The notes under the pieces: generated by a model
What the model saw: the letters and a program-made list of their open reading frames with translations, nothing else
What the model was told of the DNA's origin: nothing
Database searches by the model: none
From: Streptomyces albus subsp. albus
GTDB lineage: Bacteria; Actinomycetota; Actinomycetes; Streptomycetales; Streptomycetaceae
DNA: 56,923 nucleotides
Reading direction: 5' to 3'
Assembly (NCBI RefSeq): GCF_000719865.1
Contig: NZ_JOID01000034.1
Span: 1-56,923 of the forward strand
Shown: one piece after another, positions 23,443 through 31,887 of the stretch
Layout: the number at the start of each line of letters is the position of its first letter
How positions within the stretch are numbered: position 1 is the stretch's first letter
Program-made: the position numbers and the translations under genes

Positions 23443-23988
23443 TCAATCCAGCGGCAGCCACATGGTGACGTCGTCCCGGTAGTCGTCCTCCGCGACCTTG
23501 ATCGCGTCGGGCACCCGGCCGGCCTCCTGGTAGCCGCAGGCGGCGTAGAAGCGGTCGGCGCCGGTGCCGCCCCGGCAGGTGAGCCGGATGCCGCGGATGC
23601 CGTCGAGACCGCGCGCGGCGTCCGCGACGGCGGCCATCAACTCCCGGCCCACGCCCCGGCCCTGGAGGGACGGATGCACCATGACGGTGTACACCCACAG
23701 CCAGTGGCGCATCAGCCGGTGGGTGTTGAGGGTGAGGAAGGCCGTGGCCACCGGGCGCCCCCGCCCGTCGGTCCCGACGAGCAGACGGCTGCGCCCCTCC
23801 GCCATCGCCTCCAGCTGTTTCAGCAGCTCCGGCCGGATCTCCTCGGCGGTCACCGGCGGCACGAAGCCGACGGCGCCCCCGGCGTTGGAGACGTCCGCCC
23901 ACAGCGAGAGGACCCCGTCCCGGAGTTCGGGGGTCACGGGCGGGTCCAGGGTGAAGACGAGCGGGGAAAGGGCAGAGGTAAGCGGCAT
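23443..23988 (-). CDS. GNAT-family N-acetyltransferase
   Basis: A 181-residue acetyl-CoA-dependent transferase. Motif A is VYTVMVHPSLQGRGVGRELM, where QGRGVG binds the CoA pyrophosphate. Motif B follows as FYAACGYQEAGRVP. The substrate cannot be read from sequence. There is no Shine-Dalgarno sequence. TAGCAT (23995-24000) lies 6 bases before the ATG, which predicts a leaderless transcript. It lies downstream of mqnE, separated by a hairpin. Confidence 0.85.
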   Translation of the reverse strand: MPLTSALSPLVFTLDPPVTPELRDGVLSLWADVSNAGGAVGFVPPVTAEEIRPELLKQLEAMAEGRSRLLVGTDGRGRPVATAFLTLNTHRLMRHWLWVYTVMVHPSLQGRGVGRELMAAVADAARGLDGIRGIRLTCRGGTGADRFYAACGYQEAGRVPDAIKVAEDDYRDDVTMWLPLD

Positions 23989-24227
23989 GGGCCGATGCTA
24001 GGTCTTACGCGATGACCGCGGCGACGGCTTTCCACTCCGTGGACACCCGGGCCGCCGGCCCCGTCACGGGCCCTGTCACGGCCCCCGGCGCGGCTCCCCG
24101 TCCGTACGGGCACCGGACCGTCACGCGGCGAGTCCGGGCGTACGGCCGGGCGCGCCTCCGCCCGGGCAAGCGCCGCCGCCCCGGGCGGTGGCTCCGCCCC
24201 GGACACACGTCCGCCCCGGACACACGT
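23989..24227. repeat. gap with 18-bp CCCCGGACACACGTCCGC repeats
   Basis: No gene is seen. Two copies of an 18-bp unit, CCCCGGACACACGTCCGC, lie at about 24197-24232 and continue into the arm of the following hairpin. Confidence 0.55.
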
Positions 24228-24265
24228 CCGCCCCGGACGGCGGCGTCGTGACGCGTCCGGGGCGG
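24228..24265 (-). terminator. mqnE terminator hairpin
   Basis: Arms CCGCCCCGGAC (24228-24238) and its complement (24255-24265), with a loop of about 16 bases, 55 bases after the mqnE stop. Confidence 0.6.
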
Positions 24266-24319
24266 GCGGGAGGGCGAAGGGCGGAACAGGACGGAGAGCA
24301 GGCCGGAAACCGGCCCGGT

Positions 24320-25498
24320 TCAGACCCGCATGGCCTGCGGCGTCTCGCGCCGGTCCGGGTCCGGGCCCGGGTACTCCTTGATGATCTCGTAGCGGGTGTT
24401 CCGCTCGACGGGCCGGAAACCGGCGTCGCGGATCAGCTCCAGCAGATCCTCACGGGTCAGCTTGTCCGGCGTGCCGTAGTTGTCGGCGTCGTGGGTGATC
24501 TTGTACTCGACGACCGAGCCGTCCATGTCGTCCGCCCCGTGCTGGAGCGCGAGCTGCGCCGTCTGCACGCCGTGCATCACCCAGAAGACCTTGACGTGCG
24601 GCACGTTGTCGAACAGCAGCCGGGAGACCGCGAAGGTCTTCAGCGCCTCGGCGCCGGTGGCCATGGTGGTCCGGGCCTGGAGCCGGTTGCGGATCTTGCC
24701 GTCCTTCATGTCCACGAAGTCGTGCTGGTAGCGGAGCGGGATGAAGACCTGGAAACCGCCGGTCTCGTCCTGGAGTTCGCGCAGCCGCAGCACGTGGTCC
24801 ACGCGGTGGCGCGGCTCCTCGATGTGCCCGTAGAGCATGGTGGAGGGCGTCTTGAGGCCCTTGGAGTGGGCGAGGCGGTGGATGCGCGACCAGTCCTCCC
24901 AGTGGGTGCGGTGGTCGACGATGTGCTGCCGCACCTCCCAGTCGAAGATCTCGGCGCCGCCGCCGGTCAGCGACTCCAGACCGGCGTCGATCAGCTCGTC
25001 GAGGATCTCCGAGGCGGACAGGCCCGAGATCGTCTCGAAGTGGTGGATCTCCGTGGCGGTGAACGCCTTCAGCGAGACGTCCGGCAGCGCCTTCTTCAGC
25101 TCCCGCAGCGAACGCGGGTAGTAGCGCCAGGGCAGCGTGGGGTGGAGGCCGTTGACGATGTGCAGCTCGGTGAGGTTCTCGCTCTCCATCGCCGTGGCGA
25201 GGCGGACGGCCTCCTCGATGCGCATCGTGTACGCGTCCTTCTCGCCCGGCTTCCGCTGGAAGGAGCAGTAGGCGCAGGAGGCGGTGCACACGTTCGTCAT
25301 GTTGAGGTGCCGGTTGACGTTGAAGTGCACGACGTCGCCGTTCTTGCGCGTGCGCACCTCGTGGGCCAGACCGCCCAGCCAGGCCAGGTCGTCGCTCTCG
25401 TAGAGGGCGATGCCGTCCTCCCGGGTCAGCCGCTCCCCGGCGAGAACCTTCTGCTCCAGCTCGCGCTTGAGGCCCTCGTCCTGAGCAGATGCAGCCAT
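24320..25498 (-). CDS. mqnE: aminofutalosine synthase (radical SAM, menaquinone)
   Basis: A 392-residue radical SAM enzyme that joins SAM to 3-[(1-carboxyvinyl)oxy]benzoate to give aminofutalosine in the futalosine route to menaquinone. Cys71, Cys75 and Cys78 in NVCTASCAYCSF form the CX3CX2C iron-sulfur site. The family motif RKPGEKDAYTMRIEEA, LTELHIVNGLHPTLPW and SLTGGGAEIFD are present. The ATG at 25498 has GGGAGG 7 bases upstream. The other menaquinone genes (UbiX-like, mqnP, UbiD-like) are within 5 kb. mqnA, mqnB, mqnC and mqnD are not in the window. Confidence 0.96.
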   Translation of the reverse strand: MAASAQDEGLKRELEQKVLAGERLTREDGIALYESDDLAWLGGLAHEVRTRKNGDVVHFNVNRHLNMTNVCTASCAYCSFQRKPGEKDAYTMRIEEAVRLATAMESENLTELHIVNGLHPTLPWRYYPRSLRELKKALPDVSLKAFTATEIHHFETISGLSASEILDELIDAGLESLTGGGAEIFDWEVRQHIVDHRTHWEDWSRIHRLAHSKGLKTPSTMLYGHIEEPRHRVDHVLRLRELQDETGGFQVFIPLRYQHDFVDMKDGKIRNRLQARTTMATGAEALKTFAVSRLLFDNVPHVKVFWVMHGVQTAQLALQHGADDMDGSVVEYKITHDADNYGTPDKLTREDLLELIRDAGFRPVERNTRYEIIKEYPGPDPDRRETPQAMRV

Positions 25499-25561
25499 GC
25501 GGCAGCCTCCCATTACCTCGTCAATCGGACTCCGTCGAGCCTACGCCCTCGCGCCCGGCTC

Positions 25562-26014
25562 TCATTCCCCGGGCAGTTCCCCGACCCGGTCCTCCCACTT
25601 GGTGGAGAGCACGATCGTGGTGCGGGTGCGGGAGACGCCCTTGATCGCGGAGAGGCGGCGGATGATCGACTCCAGCCCGTCCACGTCGGTGGCGCGCACC
25701 TTGAGCATGTACGAGTCGTCACCGGCGATGAACCAGCAGTCCTCGATCTCAGTGAGATCGCGCAGCCGGTGCGCCATGTCCTCGTGGTCCGTGGCGTCCG
25801 AGAGCGAGATCCCGATCAGCGCCGTGACGCCGAGGCCGAGGGACGCGGAGTCGACGGTCGCCCGGTAGCCGGTGATGACGCCCGCCGCCTCCAGGCGGTT
25901 GATCCGGTCGGTGACACTCGGCCCGGAGAGCCCCACCAGCCGCCCCAGCTCCGCGTACGAGGCCCTGCCGTTCTCCCGCAGGGCCTGGATGAGCTGCCTG
26001 TCCACCGCGTCCAT
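25562..26014 (-). CDS. Lrp/AsnC-family transcription regulator
   Basis: A 150-residue regulator. An N-terminal winged helix-turn-helix (MDAVDRQLIQALRENGRASYA, then LGRLVGLSGPSVTDRINRLE) is followed by an alpha/beta RAM ligand domain from about 65. The RAM domain is of the size that binds amino acids and oligomerises. It is 63 bases upstream of mqnE on the same strand, so the two may be cotranscribed. A dyad with good symmetry lies 60-80 bases before its start and may be its own site. The ligand is not predictable. Confidence 0.93.
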   Translation of the reverse strand: MDAVDRQLIQALRENGRASYAELGRLVGLSGPSVTDRINRLEAAGVITGYRATVDSASLGLGVTALIGISLSDATDHEDMAHRLRDLTEIEDCWFIAGDDSYMLKVRATDVDGLESIIRRLSAIKGVSRTRTTIVLSTKWEDRVGELPGE

Positions 26015-26076
26015 GACGTTGAAGCCTTCCGATGCTCAGCACTGTCGCGCGATGCGCGAAGATCGTGGATGAGGGT

Positions 26077-26095
26077 TGTGATTCCAAGAATCGCA
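26077..26095. promoter_or_regulatory. candidate Lrp autoregulatory site
   Basis: The dyad TGTGATTC-CAA-GAATCGCA has 8-base arms with one mismatch. It lies 63-81 bases before the Lrp-type gene in a locally AT-richer stretch. Confidence 0.45.
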
Positions 26096-26152
26096 GGGCC
26101 CGCCGCCTGCGAAGCACCCGGCCCATCGGGGACGGGCCTTCGGATGCGGGTT

Positions 26153-26941
26153 TCACTCACCCGCGCCGCCCGTTCGGGGCCCGGGACGGTCCGCGGCGGC
26201 CCGGCCTTCGGTGCCGGCGGCACCGGCCGCGGCCGCGCCGCCGAGCGCCCCGTCCCACCGGCGGTACAGCTTGTGGGGTACGCCCGCCGCGTCCAGCACC
26301 CGGCCCGCGACGAAGTCGACCAGGTCCTGGATGTCCGTCGCGCCCGCGTAGAAGGCCGGTGAGGCGGGGAGCACCACCGCGCCCGCCTCGTCCAGCGCCA
26401 CGAGCTGGCGCAGCGTCGGCCCGCTCAGCGGCGTCTCCCGTACGGCCATCACCAGCGGGCGGCGCTCCTTGAGGGTGACGCTCGCCACCCGCTGCAGCAG
26501 GTCCTTCGACAGCCCGAGCGCGATCCCGGCCACGGAGGCCGTGCTCGCCGGGACGACCAGCATGCCCCGCGCCGGATACGAGCCGGAGGACGGCCCCGCC
26601 GCGAGATCCCCGGCCGGCCAGTACCGCACCGCGTCCAGGTCCGGCAGGCCCGCCTCGAAGCGGTCCAGGGTGCCGTCCGCGCCGCGGGCCAGCCAGGCGC
26701 GCAGGTCGTCCCGCCAGTGCGCGTCCCGGAAGGAGATGCCCGTCTCGTCCAGCAGCGTCAGCCGGGAGGCGCGGCTGACCACCAGGTCCACCGCCTCGCC
26801 GGCGTGCAGCAGCGCCCGCAGCACCGCGGCCGCGTAGGGCGTGCCCGACGCCCCGGACACCCCGACGACCCAGGGGCGGCGCCCCGCGCGGGCCGGGGGC
26901 GCGCCGGTCGTCTCGTACGGTTCTTCGTGCGGCGGCTCCAC
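26153..26941 (-). CDS. UbiX-type flavin prenyltransferase (menaquinone context)
   Basis: A 262-residue member of the UbiX/Pad1 family. It makes prenylated FMN, the cofactor needed by UbiD decarboxylases. The FMN motif GVSGASGTPYAAAVLRALL, VVPASTASVAGIALGLS and the family motif RRPLVMAVRETPLSG are clear. The C-terminal 30 residues are Ala/Gly-rich and extra. It fits with the UbiD-like gene nearby in the futalosine pathway. The GTG start at 26941 lies 6 bases after TAGGCT (26948-26953) without a Shine-Dalgarno, so it is probably leaderless. Confidence 0.93.
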   Translation of the reverse strand: MEPPHEEPYETTGAPPARAGRRPWVVGVSGASGTPYAAAVLRALLHAGEAVDLVVSRASRLTLLDETGISFRDAHWRDDLRAWLARGADGTLDRFEAGLPDLDAVRYWPAGDLAAGPSSGSYPARGMLVVPASTASVAGIALGLSKDLLQRVASVTLKERRPLVMAVRETPLSGPTLRQLVALDEAGAVVLPASPAFYAGATDIQDLVDFVAGRVLDAAGVPHKLYRRWDGALGGAAAAGAAGTEGRAAADRPGPRTGGAGE

Positions 26942-27033
26942 GGTTCGAGCCTATCGGGAGCCTCCGAGCGGAACAGGACAAGGTACCCCGGCCGTTCTTC
27001 TGGGCAGAAGTACACGGAGTGTGAGGGGGCACC

Positions 27034-27687
27034 ATGACCTACGGAAGCCACGGATCCGCCTGGCCGCCACCGGGACGGCCGGCCCGGCGGCCCGAGCGCG
27101 GCGGCGGCGAGAAGGCGAAGGCCGCGGCCGGGCTGATGGCCGTCTGGGTGGCGCTGCTGTGGCTGCTGGAGTTCATCGACGTGGCCACCGGCAACTCCCT
27201 CGACACCTACGGCGTCTCCCCGCGCGACGTGGACGAGCTGCGCGACGTGGTGCCGGCGTCGTTCCTCCACTTCGGCTTCGACCACGTCGCGGCGAACACC
27301 GTTCCGCTGGCCCTGTTCGGCTTCCTCGCCGCGCTGCGCGGCATCGGCCGCTTCCTGGCCGTCGTGGGCGTGATCGTCGTGACCGGCGGGCTCGGGGTCT
27401 GGCTGACGGCACCCGCCGGGTCCGTCACCGCCGGGGCCTCGATCGTCGTCTTCGGCCTCTTCGGCTATCTGGTGGTGCGGGGCTTCATCGACAAGGTGGT
27501 GACGGACGTCATCGTCGGACTGGTGATCGCCGTGCTCTACGGCTCCATCATCTGGGGCGTGCTGCCCACCGCGGGCTCCGTGAGCTGGCAGGGGCATCTC
27601 TTCGGACTGATCGGCGGCGTGCTCGCGGCGGTCGTGTTCCGCCGCCGGGCCGGTGCGGGCGGGCGCCGGGAGACCATCGTCGGCTGA
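27034..27687 (+). CDS. rhomboid-family intramembrane protease
   Basis: A 217-residue polytopic membrane protein. Rhomboid signatures are FLHFGFDHVAANTVPLALFG in the second helix, the catalytic Ser in SVTAGASIVVFGLFG, and the catalytic His in SWQGHLFGLIGG. The GxSG motif is GASI here, which is a mild deviation, but Ser and His are both present. The N-terminal 35 residues are cytoplasmic and basic. The ATG follows GAGGGGG by 4 bases. It is the only plus-strand gene among the menaquinone genes. Substrate unknown. Confidence 0.85.
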   Translation: MTYGSHGSAWPPPGRPARRPERGGGEKAKAAAGLMAVWVALLWLLEFIDVATGNSLDTYGVSPRDVDELRDVVPASFLHFGFDHVAANTVPLALFGFLAALRGIGRFLAVVGVIVVTGGLGVWLTAPAGSVTAGASIVVFGLFGYLVVRGFIDKVVTDVIVGLVIAVLYGSIIWGVLPTAGSVSWQGHLFGLIGGVLAAVVFRRRAGAGGRRETIVG

Positions 27688-27695
27688 CCGCCGCG

Positions 27696-27732
27696 GACGG
27701 GCCCGGGACGGCACCGGCCGCCCCGGGCCGTC
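27696..27732. terminator. bidirectional terminator, rhomboid/mqnP
   Basis: GACGGGCCCGGG and CCCGGGCCGTC pair with one bulged G between two convergent genes. The distal arm reaches the mqnP stop codon. Confidence 0.5.
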
Positions 27733-28707
27733 TCACACCGTCAGCCCGCGCACCACCAGGTCGAGCAGGGCGAACACGAACAGCACCACACCGATCACAC
27801 CGTTGACCGTGAAGAACGCCCGGTTCAGCCGGGACAGGTCGTGCGGCCGCACGATCGAGTGCTCGTAGACGAACGCCACGACCACGATCGCCAGACCCGC
27901 CCAGAAGAACGCGCCGGCGCCCGTCACCGCCCCGTACCAGGCGAGCAGGCCCGTGGTGACGACGTGGGCCCCGCGCGCCCCGTGCAGCGCGGCGGGGACG
28001 CCAAAGCGGGCGGGCACGGAGCGCACGCCCTCGGCGCGGTCCGCCGCGACGTCCTGGCTGCCGAAGATCAGGTCGAAGCCGCCGATCCAGACGCCGACGG
28101 CGAGCCCGAGGATCACCGCGTCCCAGGACCAGGCCCCGGTCACCGCGATCCACGCCCCGACCGGGCCGATCGCCTGGGCCAGCCCCAGGATGGCGTGCGG
28201 GAAGTCCGTGAACCGCTTGCCGTACGGATAGACCACCATCGGTACGACGGCGATCGGCGCCAGCGCCAGGCAGAGCGGGTTGAGGAGGGCCGCCGCGGCC
28301 AGGAAGACGGCCAGGGCGATCAGCGCGCCCGTCCAGGCGGAGCGCACCGACACCGCGCCCGTCACCAGTTCACGCCCCGCGGTGCGCGGATTGCGGGCGT
28401 CTATCTCCCGGTCGATGATCCGGTTGGCGGCCATGGCGAAGGTCCGCAGCCCCACCATCGCCACGGTGACGAGGAACAGCTCCCACCAGTGGACGGTCCC
28501 GTCGGCCAGGAACATCGCGGTGAGCGAGGCGATGTAGGCGAAGGGCAGCGCGAAGACCGAGTGCTCGATCATCACCAGCCGCAGGAAGGCCCGGACCCCG
28601 CCCCTCCCGGACCCCGCCCCGGCGGGCCGCGCGGGCACCGGCCCCGGCTCGGGTACGGGCTCCCGCTCCGGGACGGGGCGCCCGGAGGCCGCGGATTCCG
28701 CGCTCAC
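27733..28707 (-). CDS. mqnP: UbiA-type polyprenyltransferase MqnP
   Basis: A 324-residue integral membrane prenyltransferase with about eight helices. The two Asp-rich sites that bind prenyl diphosphate and Mg2+ are NRIIDREIDARNPRT and DLIFGSQDVAADRAEG. In the futalosine route it attaches the isoprenoid chain to the naphthoate ring. The first 40 residues are Pro/Glu/Arg-rich (PVPEREPVPEPGPVPA), an odd low-complexity head that recalls the MATE tail elsewhere in the window. Its start overlaps the UbiD-like gene stop by 4 bases, so the two form an operon. Confidence 0.93.
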   Translation of the reverse strand: MSAESAASGRPVPEREPVPEPGPVPARPAGAGSGRGGVRAFLRLVMIEHSVFALPFAYIASLTAMFLADGTVHWWELFLVTVAMVGLRTFAMAANRIIDREIDARNPRTAGRELVTGAVSVRSAWTGALIALAVFLAAAALLNPLCLALAPIAVVPMVVYPYGKRFTDFPHAILGLAQAIGPVGAWIAVTGAWSWDAVILGLAVGVWIGGFDLIFGSQDVAADRAEGVRSVPARFGVPAALHGARGAHVVTTGLLAWYGAVTGAGAFFWAGLAIVVVAFVYEHSIVRPHDLSRLNRAFFTVNGVIGVVLFVFALLDLVVRGLTV

Positions 28708-30155
28708 AGCCCGTACTCCGCCCAGCGCCGGCTGACCAGCTCGGCGGTCTCCGGGTCCGGCAGCACCATCCGCGGCCAGCCGCCGTCGCGCGTGTAGCCC
28801 TCCTCCGGCAGCTTCGCGGTGGCGTCGATGCCGGCCTTGCCGCCCCAGAACTGCTGGTAGGAGGCGTGGTCGAGATGGTCCACCGGGCCCTCGACGACCG
28901 TCAAGTCGCGGGAGTAGTCGGTGTTGCCCAGCGCCCGCCAGGCCACCTCGTGCAGGTCGTGCACGTCGCAGTCGGAGTCGACCACGATGATCAGCTTGGT
29001 CAGCGACATCATGTGGGCACCCCAGATGGCGTGCATCACCTTCTGCGCGTGCTTCGGGTACTTCTTGTCGATCGAGATGATCGCGCAGTTGTGGAAACCG
29101 CCCGCCTCGGGGAGGTGGTAGTCCACGATGTCCGGCACGATGATCTTGAGGAGCGGCAGGAAGAACCGCTCGGTGGCCCGCCCCAGCGGACCGTCCTCCG
29201 TCGGCGGCCGGCCGACCACGATCGACTGCAGCAGCGGCCGCTTCCGCATCGTCACGCAGTCGATGGTCAGTGCGGGGAACGGTTCCTGCGGGGTGTAGAA
29301 GCCGGTGTGGTCGCCGAACGGCCCCTCCGGCAGCATGCGCCCCGGCTCCAGCCAGCCCTCCAGCACCACTTCGGCCCGGGCCGGCACCTGCAGCGGCACC
29401 GTCTTGCAGTCGACCATCTCGACCCGCTTGCCCTGCACGAAGCCGGCGAAGAGGTACTCGTCGATGTCGCCGGGGAGCGGGGCCGTGGAGGCGTACGTCA
29501 CCGCCGGCGGGCAGCCGAAGGCGATGGCGACCGGCAGCCGCTCACCGCGCCGGGCGGCCGTCTGGTAGTGGTTGCGGCTGTCCTTGTGGATCTGCCAGTG
29601 CATGCCGATGGTTCGCCGGTCGTGCCGCTGCAGCCGGTAGAGGCCGAGATTGCGGATCCCGGTCTCCGGGTCCTTCGTATGGGTGAGGCCGAGGTTGAAG
29701 AACGAGCCGCCGTCATCCGGCCAGGTGAACAGCGCGGGGAGCTGGTCGAGGTCGACGTCGTCGCCGGTGAGCACGGTCTCCTGGACCGGCGCGTCCTTCA
29801 CCTTCCTCGGCGGCACGTGCGTCATGCCGGCGAGCTTCCCGAACGCCTCGCGCATGCCGACGAAGCCGTGCGGCAGCTCGGGCTTCAGCAGCCCGCCGAT
29901 CTTGTCGCTGATGTCGGAGTAGGAGGTCAGGCCGAGGGCCTTGAGCAGCCGGCGGTCGGTGCCGAAGACGTTCATCGCCAGCGGCATCGAGGAGCCCTTG
30001 ACGTTCTCGAAGAGCAGTGCGGGACCGCCGGCCTTGTTGACCCGGTCGGTGATCTCCCCCACTTCCAGATGGGGATCGACCTCGGCCTTGACGCGCTTGA
30101 GGTCACCGTCGCGCTCCAGCGCCCGCAGCAGCGAGCGCAGATCGTCGTAAGCCAT
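28704..30155 (-). CDS. UbiD-family menaquinone decarboxylase (MqnL-like)
   Basis: A 483-residue decarboxylase of the UbiD family that uses prenylated FMN. Typical stretches are NLGLYRLQRHDRRTIGMHWQ, EGPFGDHTGFYTPQEPFPA and SLTKLIIVVDSDCDVHDLHE, the last with the acidic and basic residues around the cofactor. In bacteria with the futalosine route it decarboxylates the ring carboxylate after prenylation. It overlaps mqnP by 4 bases, and the UbiX-like gene is about 2 kb downstream, so pathway membership is strong. The symbol mqnL is used for such genes, but I leave it blank. Confidence 0.93.
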   Translation of the reverse strand: MAYDDLRSLLRALERDGDLKRVKAEVDPHLEVGEITDRVNKAGGPALLFENVKGSSMPLAMNVFGTDRRLLKALGLTSYSDISDKIGGLLKPELPHGFVGMREAFGKLAGMTHVPPRKVKDAPVQETVLTGDDVDLDQLPALFTWPDDGGSFFNLGLTHTKDPETGIRNLGLYRLQRHDRRTIGMHWQIHKDSRNHYQTAARRGERLPVAIAFGCPPAVTYASTAPLPGDIDEYLFAGFVQGKRVEMVDCKTVPLQVPARAEVVLEGWLEPGRMLPEGPFGDHTGFYTPQEPFPALTIDCVTMRKRPLLQSIVVGRPPTEDGPLGRATERFFLPLLKIIVPDIVDYHLPEAGGFHNCAIISIDKKYPKHAQKVMHAIWGAHMMSLTKLIIVVDSDCDVHDLHEVAWRALGNTDYSRDLTVVEGPVDHLDHASYQQFWGGKAGIDATAKLPEEGYTRDGGWPRMVLPDPETAELVSRRWAEYGL

Positions 30156-30243
30156 GCGGACCAGTATCCGTCACCCCGTACGCTGGACTTGTCACCGGGG
30201 CTGCCCCGGATCCGCCACCGTACTTCAGGGGGCCTGCTCCGAC

Positions 30244-30588
30244 ATGTTGAGGTATCTGCCGTTTCTCCTGGTCCTGGCGTTGTGGATCTACGCGTTCATC
30301 GACTGCCTCAACACGCCGGAGGACCAGGTCCGCAAGCTGCCCAAGCCGGTGTGGGTGCTGATCGTGGTGCTCTTCGGCTATGTCCTGTTCGGCTCGCTCG
30401 CCTGGCTGCTGGCCGGCCGCCCACGGCGCACCGCGGGAGCGGGCGGCGGCTGGGGCGGACGGGGCGTGCGGGGCGGCGGGCAGTGGATCGCGCCGGACGA
30501 CAACCCGGACTTCCTCCGCTCCCTCGACGACGAGCACAAGGACCGCAAGCGGGACGGGAACGGCCCGGACGACGGCCCGAAGGGCTGA
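30244..30588 (+). CDS. PLDc_N-domain small membrane protein
   Basis: A 114-residue protein with two hydrophobic helices (MLRYLPFLLVLALWIYAFID and VWVLIVVLFGYVLFGSLAWL). This matches the phospholipase D nuclease N-terminal domain, which normally anchors cardiolipin synthases. The catalytic HKD domain is absent. The tail is Gly/Arg-rich and then charged (DEHKDRKRDG). The ATG at 30244 has AGGGGG upstream at a rather long distance. It is divergent from the UbiD-like gene. Function unknown. Confidence 0.8.
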   Translation: MLRYLPFLLVLALWIYAFIDCLNTPEDQVRKLPKPVWVLIVVLFGYVLFGSLAWLLAGRPRRTAGAGGGWGGRGVRGGGQWIAPDDNPDFLRSLDDEHKDRKRDGNGPDDGPKG

Positions 30589-30681
30589 ACTGACGGCCGC
30601 ACCGGCTCGTGCGCGCGGCCGGGCCCGGCCCGTACAAGCGCCCGTGCGGCACCCGTTCAGCGCGCATGCCGTTCAGCACGA

Positions 30682-30720
30682 ACGAGAAGGCGCCCCCGGT
30701 GACCGGGGGCGCCTTCTCGT
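30682..30720. terminator. strong bidirectional terminator
   Basis: Two perfect 19-base arms (30682-30700 and 30702-30720, starting ACGAGAAGGCGCCCC) around a single G, between the convergent PLDc_N and ccsB genes. It is the clearest terminator in the window. Confidence 0.85.
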
Positions 30721-30777
30721 GTTCTCGTGTCGCTGCCGCGCGGAGGGGTCCGAGGGGACCCCGCTCGGACCCCGCGC

Positions 30778-31887
30778 TCACACCCCGGCGTAGGAGTGCA
30801 AGCCGGTCACGAACATGTTGACGCCGTAGTAGTTGAAGAGGAAGCAGGCGAAGGCGGCCAGCGCGATGTACGCGGCCTTCCGGCCCTTCCAGCCGGCCGT
30901 CGCGCGGGCGTGCAGATAGCCGGCGTAGGCGACCCAGGTGATGAAGGACCAGACCTCCTTCGGGTCCCAGCCCCAGTAGCGGCCCCAGGCGGCCTCGGCC
31001 CAGATGGCGCCCGCGATGATCGTGAAGGTCCAGAGCGGGAAGATCAGCGCGTTGACGCGGTACGCGAACTTGTCGAGCGTGGCGGCGGCGGGCAGCCGGC
31101 TCAGCACCGAGTCGGCGAAGGCGCCGGGCTGCTTGCCCGCCGGGTCCGCCAGCTTGGCCTCGTAGCGGTCGCGGAAGAGGAAGAGCACCGTGGAGACGGC
31201 GCCGAGGTAGAACACCCCGCCGGAGATGATCGCGCAGGAGACGTGGATCCACAGCCAGTACGAGTCGAGGGCCGGGACGAGCTGGTCGCTCTCCGTGTAG
31301 AGCACGGAGACGGCGAGGCCGAGGTCGAGCAGCACCGTGGTGACCAGCGGCAGACCGAGCCAGCGCACCGGCTTCTTCGCGAGGAGCAGAGCGAGGTAGG
31401 AGCCGACCACGACCATCGAGAAGGTCGTCGAGAACTCGTACATGTTGCCCCAGGGGGCGCGCTCCACGGACAGGGCGCGGGTCAGCACCCCGCCGGCGTG
31501 CAGCAGGAAGGCGAGGGTGGTGAGCGACACGGCGATCCGGCCGTAGAGGTCGCCGCCCTCGTCACCGCCCGCCGCGCCCGGCCCGTCGGGTACGTCCCGG
31601 CTGCCGGCCGGGCCGCGGGTCACGACCTCGGGCCGTTCCAGCACGGTGGTGCCGCCCCGGCCGGTGACCTTGACGGCGGGCGCGGAGGCGGTGCCGGACG
31701 CGGCGCCCGCCGGCCCGGCGGACCGGTCGGTCAGGGCGGCGGCCGTGCGGCCGACCTTGCTGCGGCTGCCCAGCACCCACTCCGCCATGTGGGCGCCGAA
31801 GGCCAGGGTGTAGACGGCCATCGCGGAGTAGATCAGCACATTGCTGATACTGGCCAGGTTCTCATTGGCTGCGGCTGCCAGGTTCAC
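30778..31887 (-). CDS. ccsB: cytochrome c biogenesis protein CcsB (CcsA/ResC family)
   Basis: A 369-residue membrane protein of system II cytochrome c maturation. The haem-handling Trp-rich motif is visible as WGRYWGWDPKEVWSFITWV, with several His-bearing helices around it. With ResB it moves haem across the membrane and attaches it to apocytochrome c. A hydrophilic insert of about 70 residues (45-115) lies between the first and second helices. Its start overlaps the resB stop by 4 bases (GTGA-type coupling). Confidence 0.94.
   Translation of the reverse strand: MNLAAAANENLASISNVLIYSAMAVYTLAFGAHMAEWVLGSRSKVGRTAAALTDRSAGPAGAASGTASAPAVKVTGRGGTTVLERPEVVTRGPAGSRDVPDGPGAAGGDEGGDLYGRIAVSLTTLAFLLHAGGVLTRALSVERAPWGNMYEFSTTFSMVVVGSYLALLLAKKPVRWLGLPLVTTVLLDLGLAVSVLYTESDQLVPALDSYWLWIHVSCAIISGGVFYLGAVSTVLFLFRDRYEAKLADPAGKQPGAFADSVLSRLPAAATLDKFAYRVNALIFPLWTFTIIAGAIWAEAAWGRYWGWDPKEVWSFITWVAYAGYLHARATAGWKGRKAAYIALAAFACFLFNYYGVNMFVTGLHSYAGV

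Noticed and set aside
28866..30593. 575-codon plus-strand frame opposite the UbiD-like gene
   Set aside because: The minus-strand UbiD protein is clear, and the plus-strand product is composition-driven.
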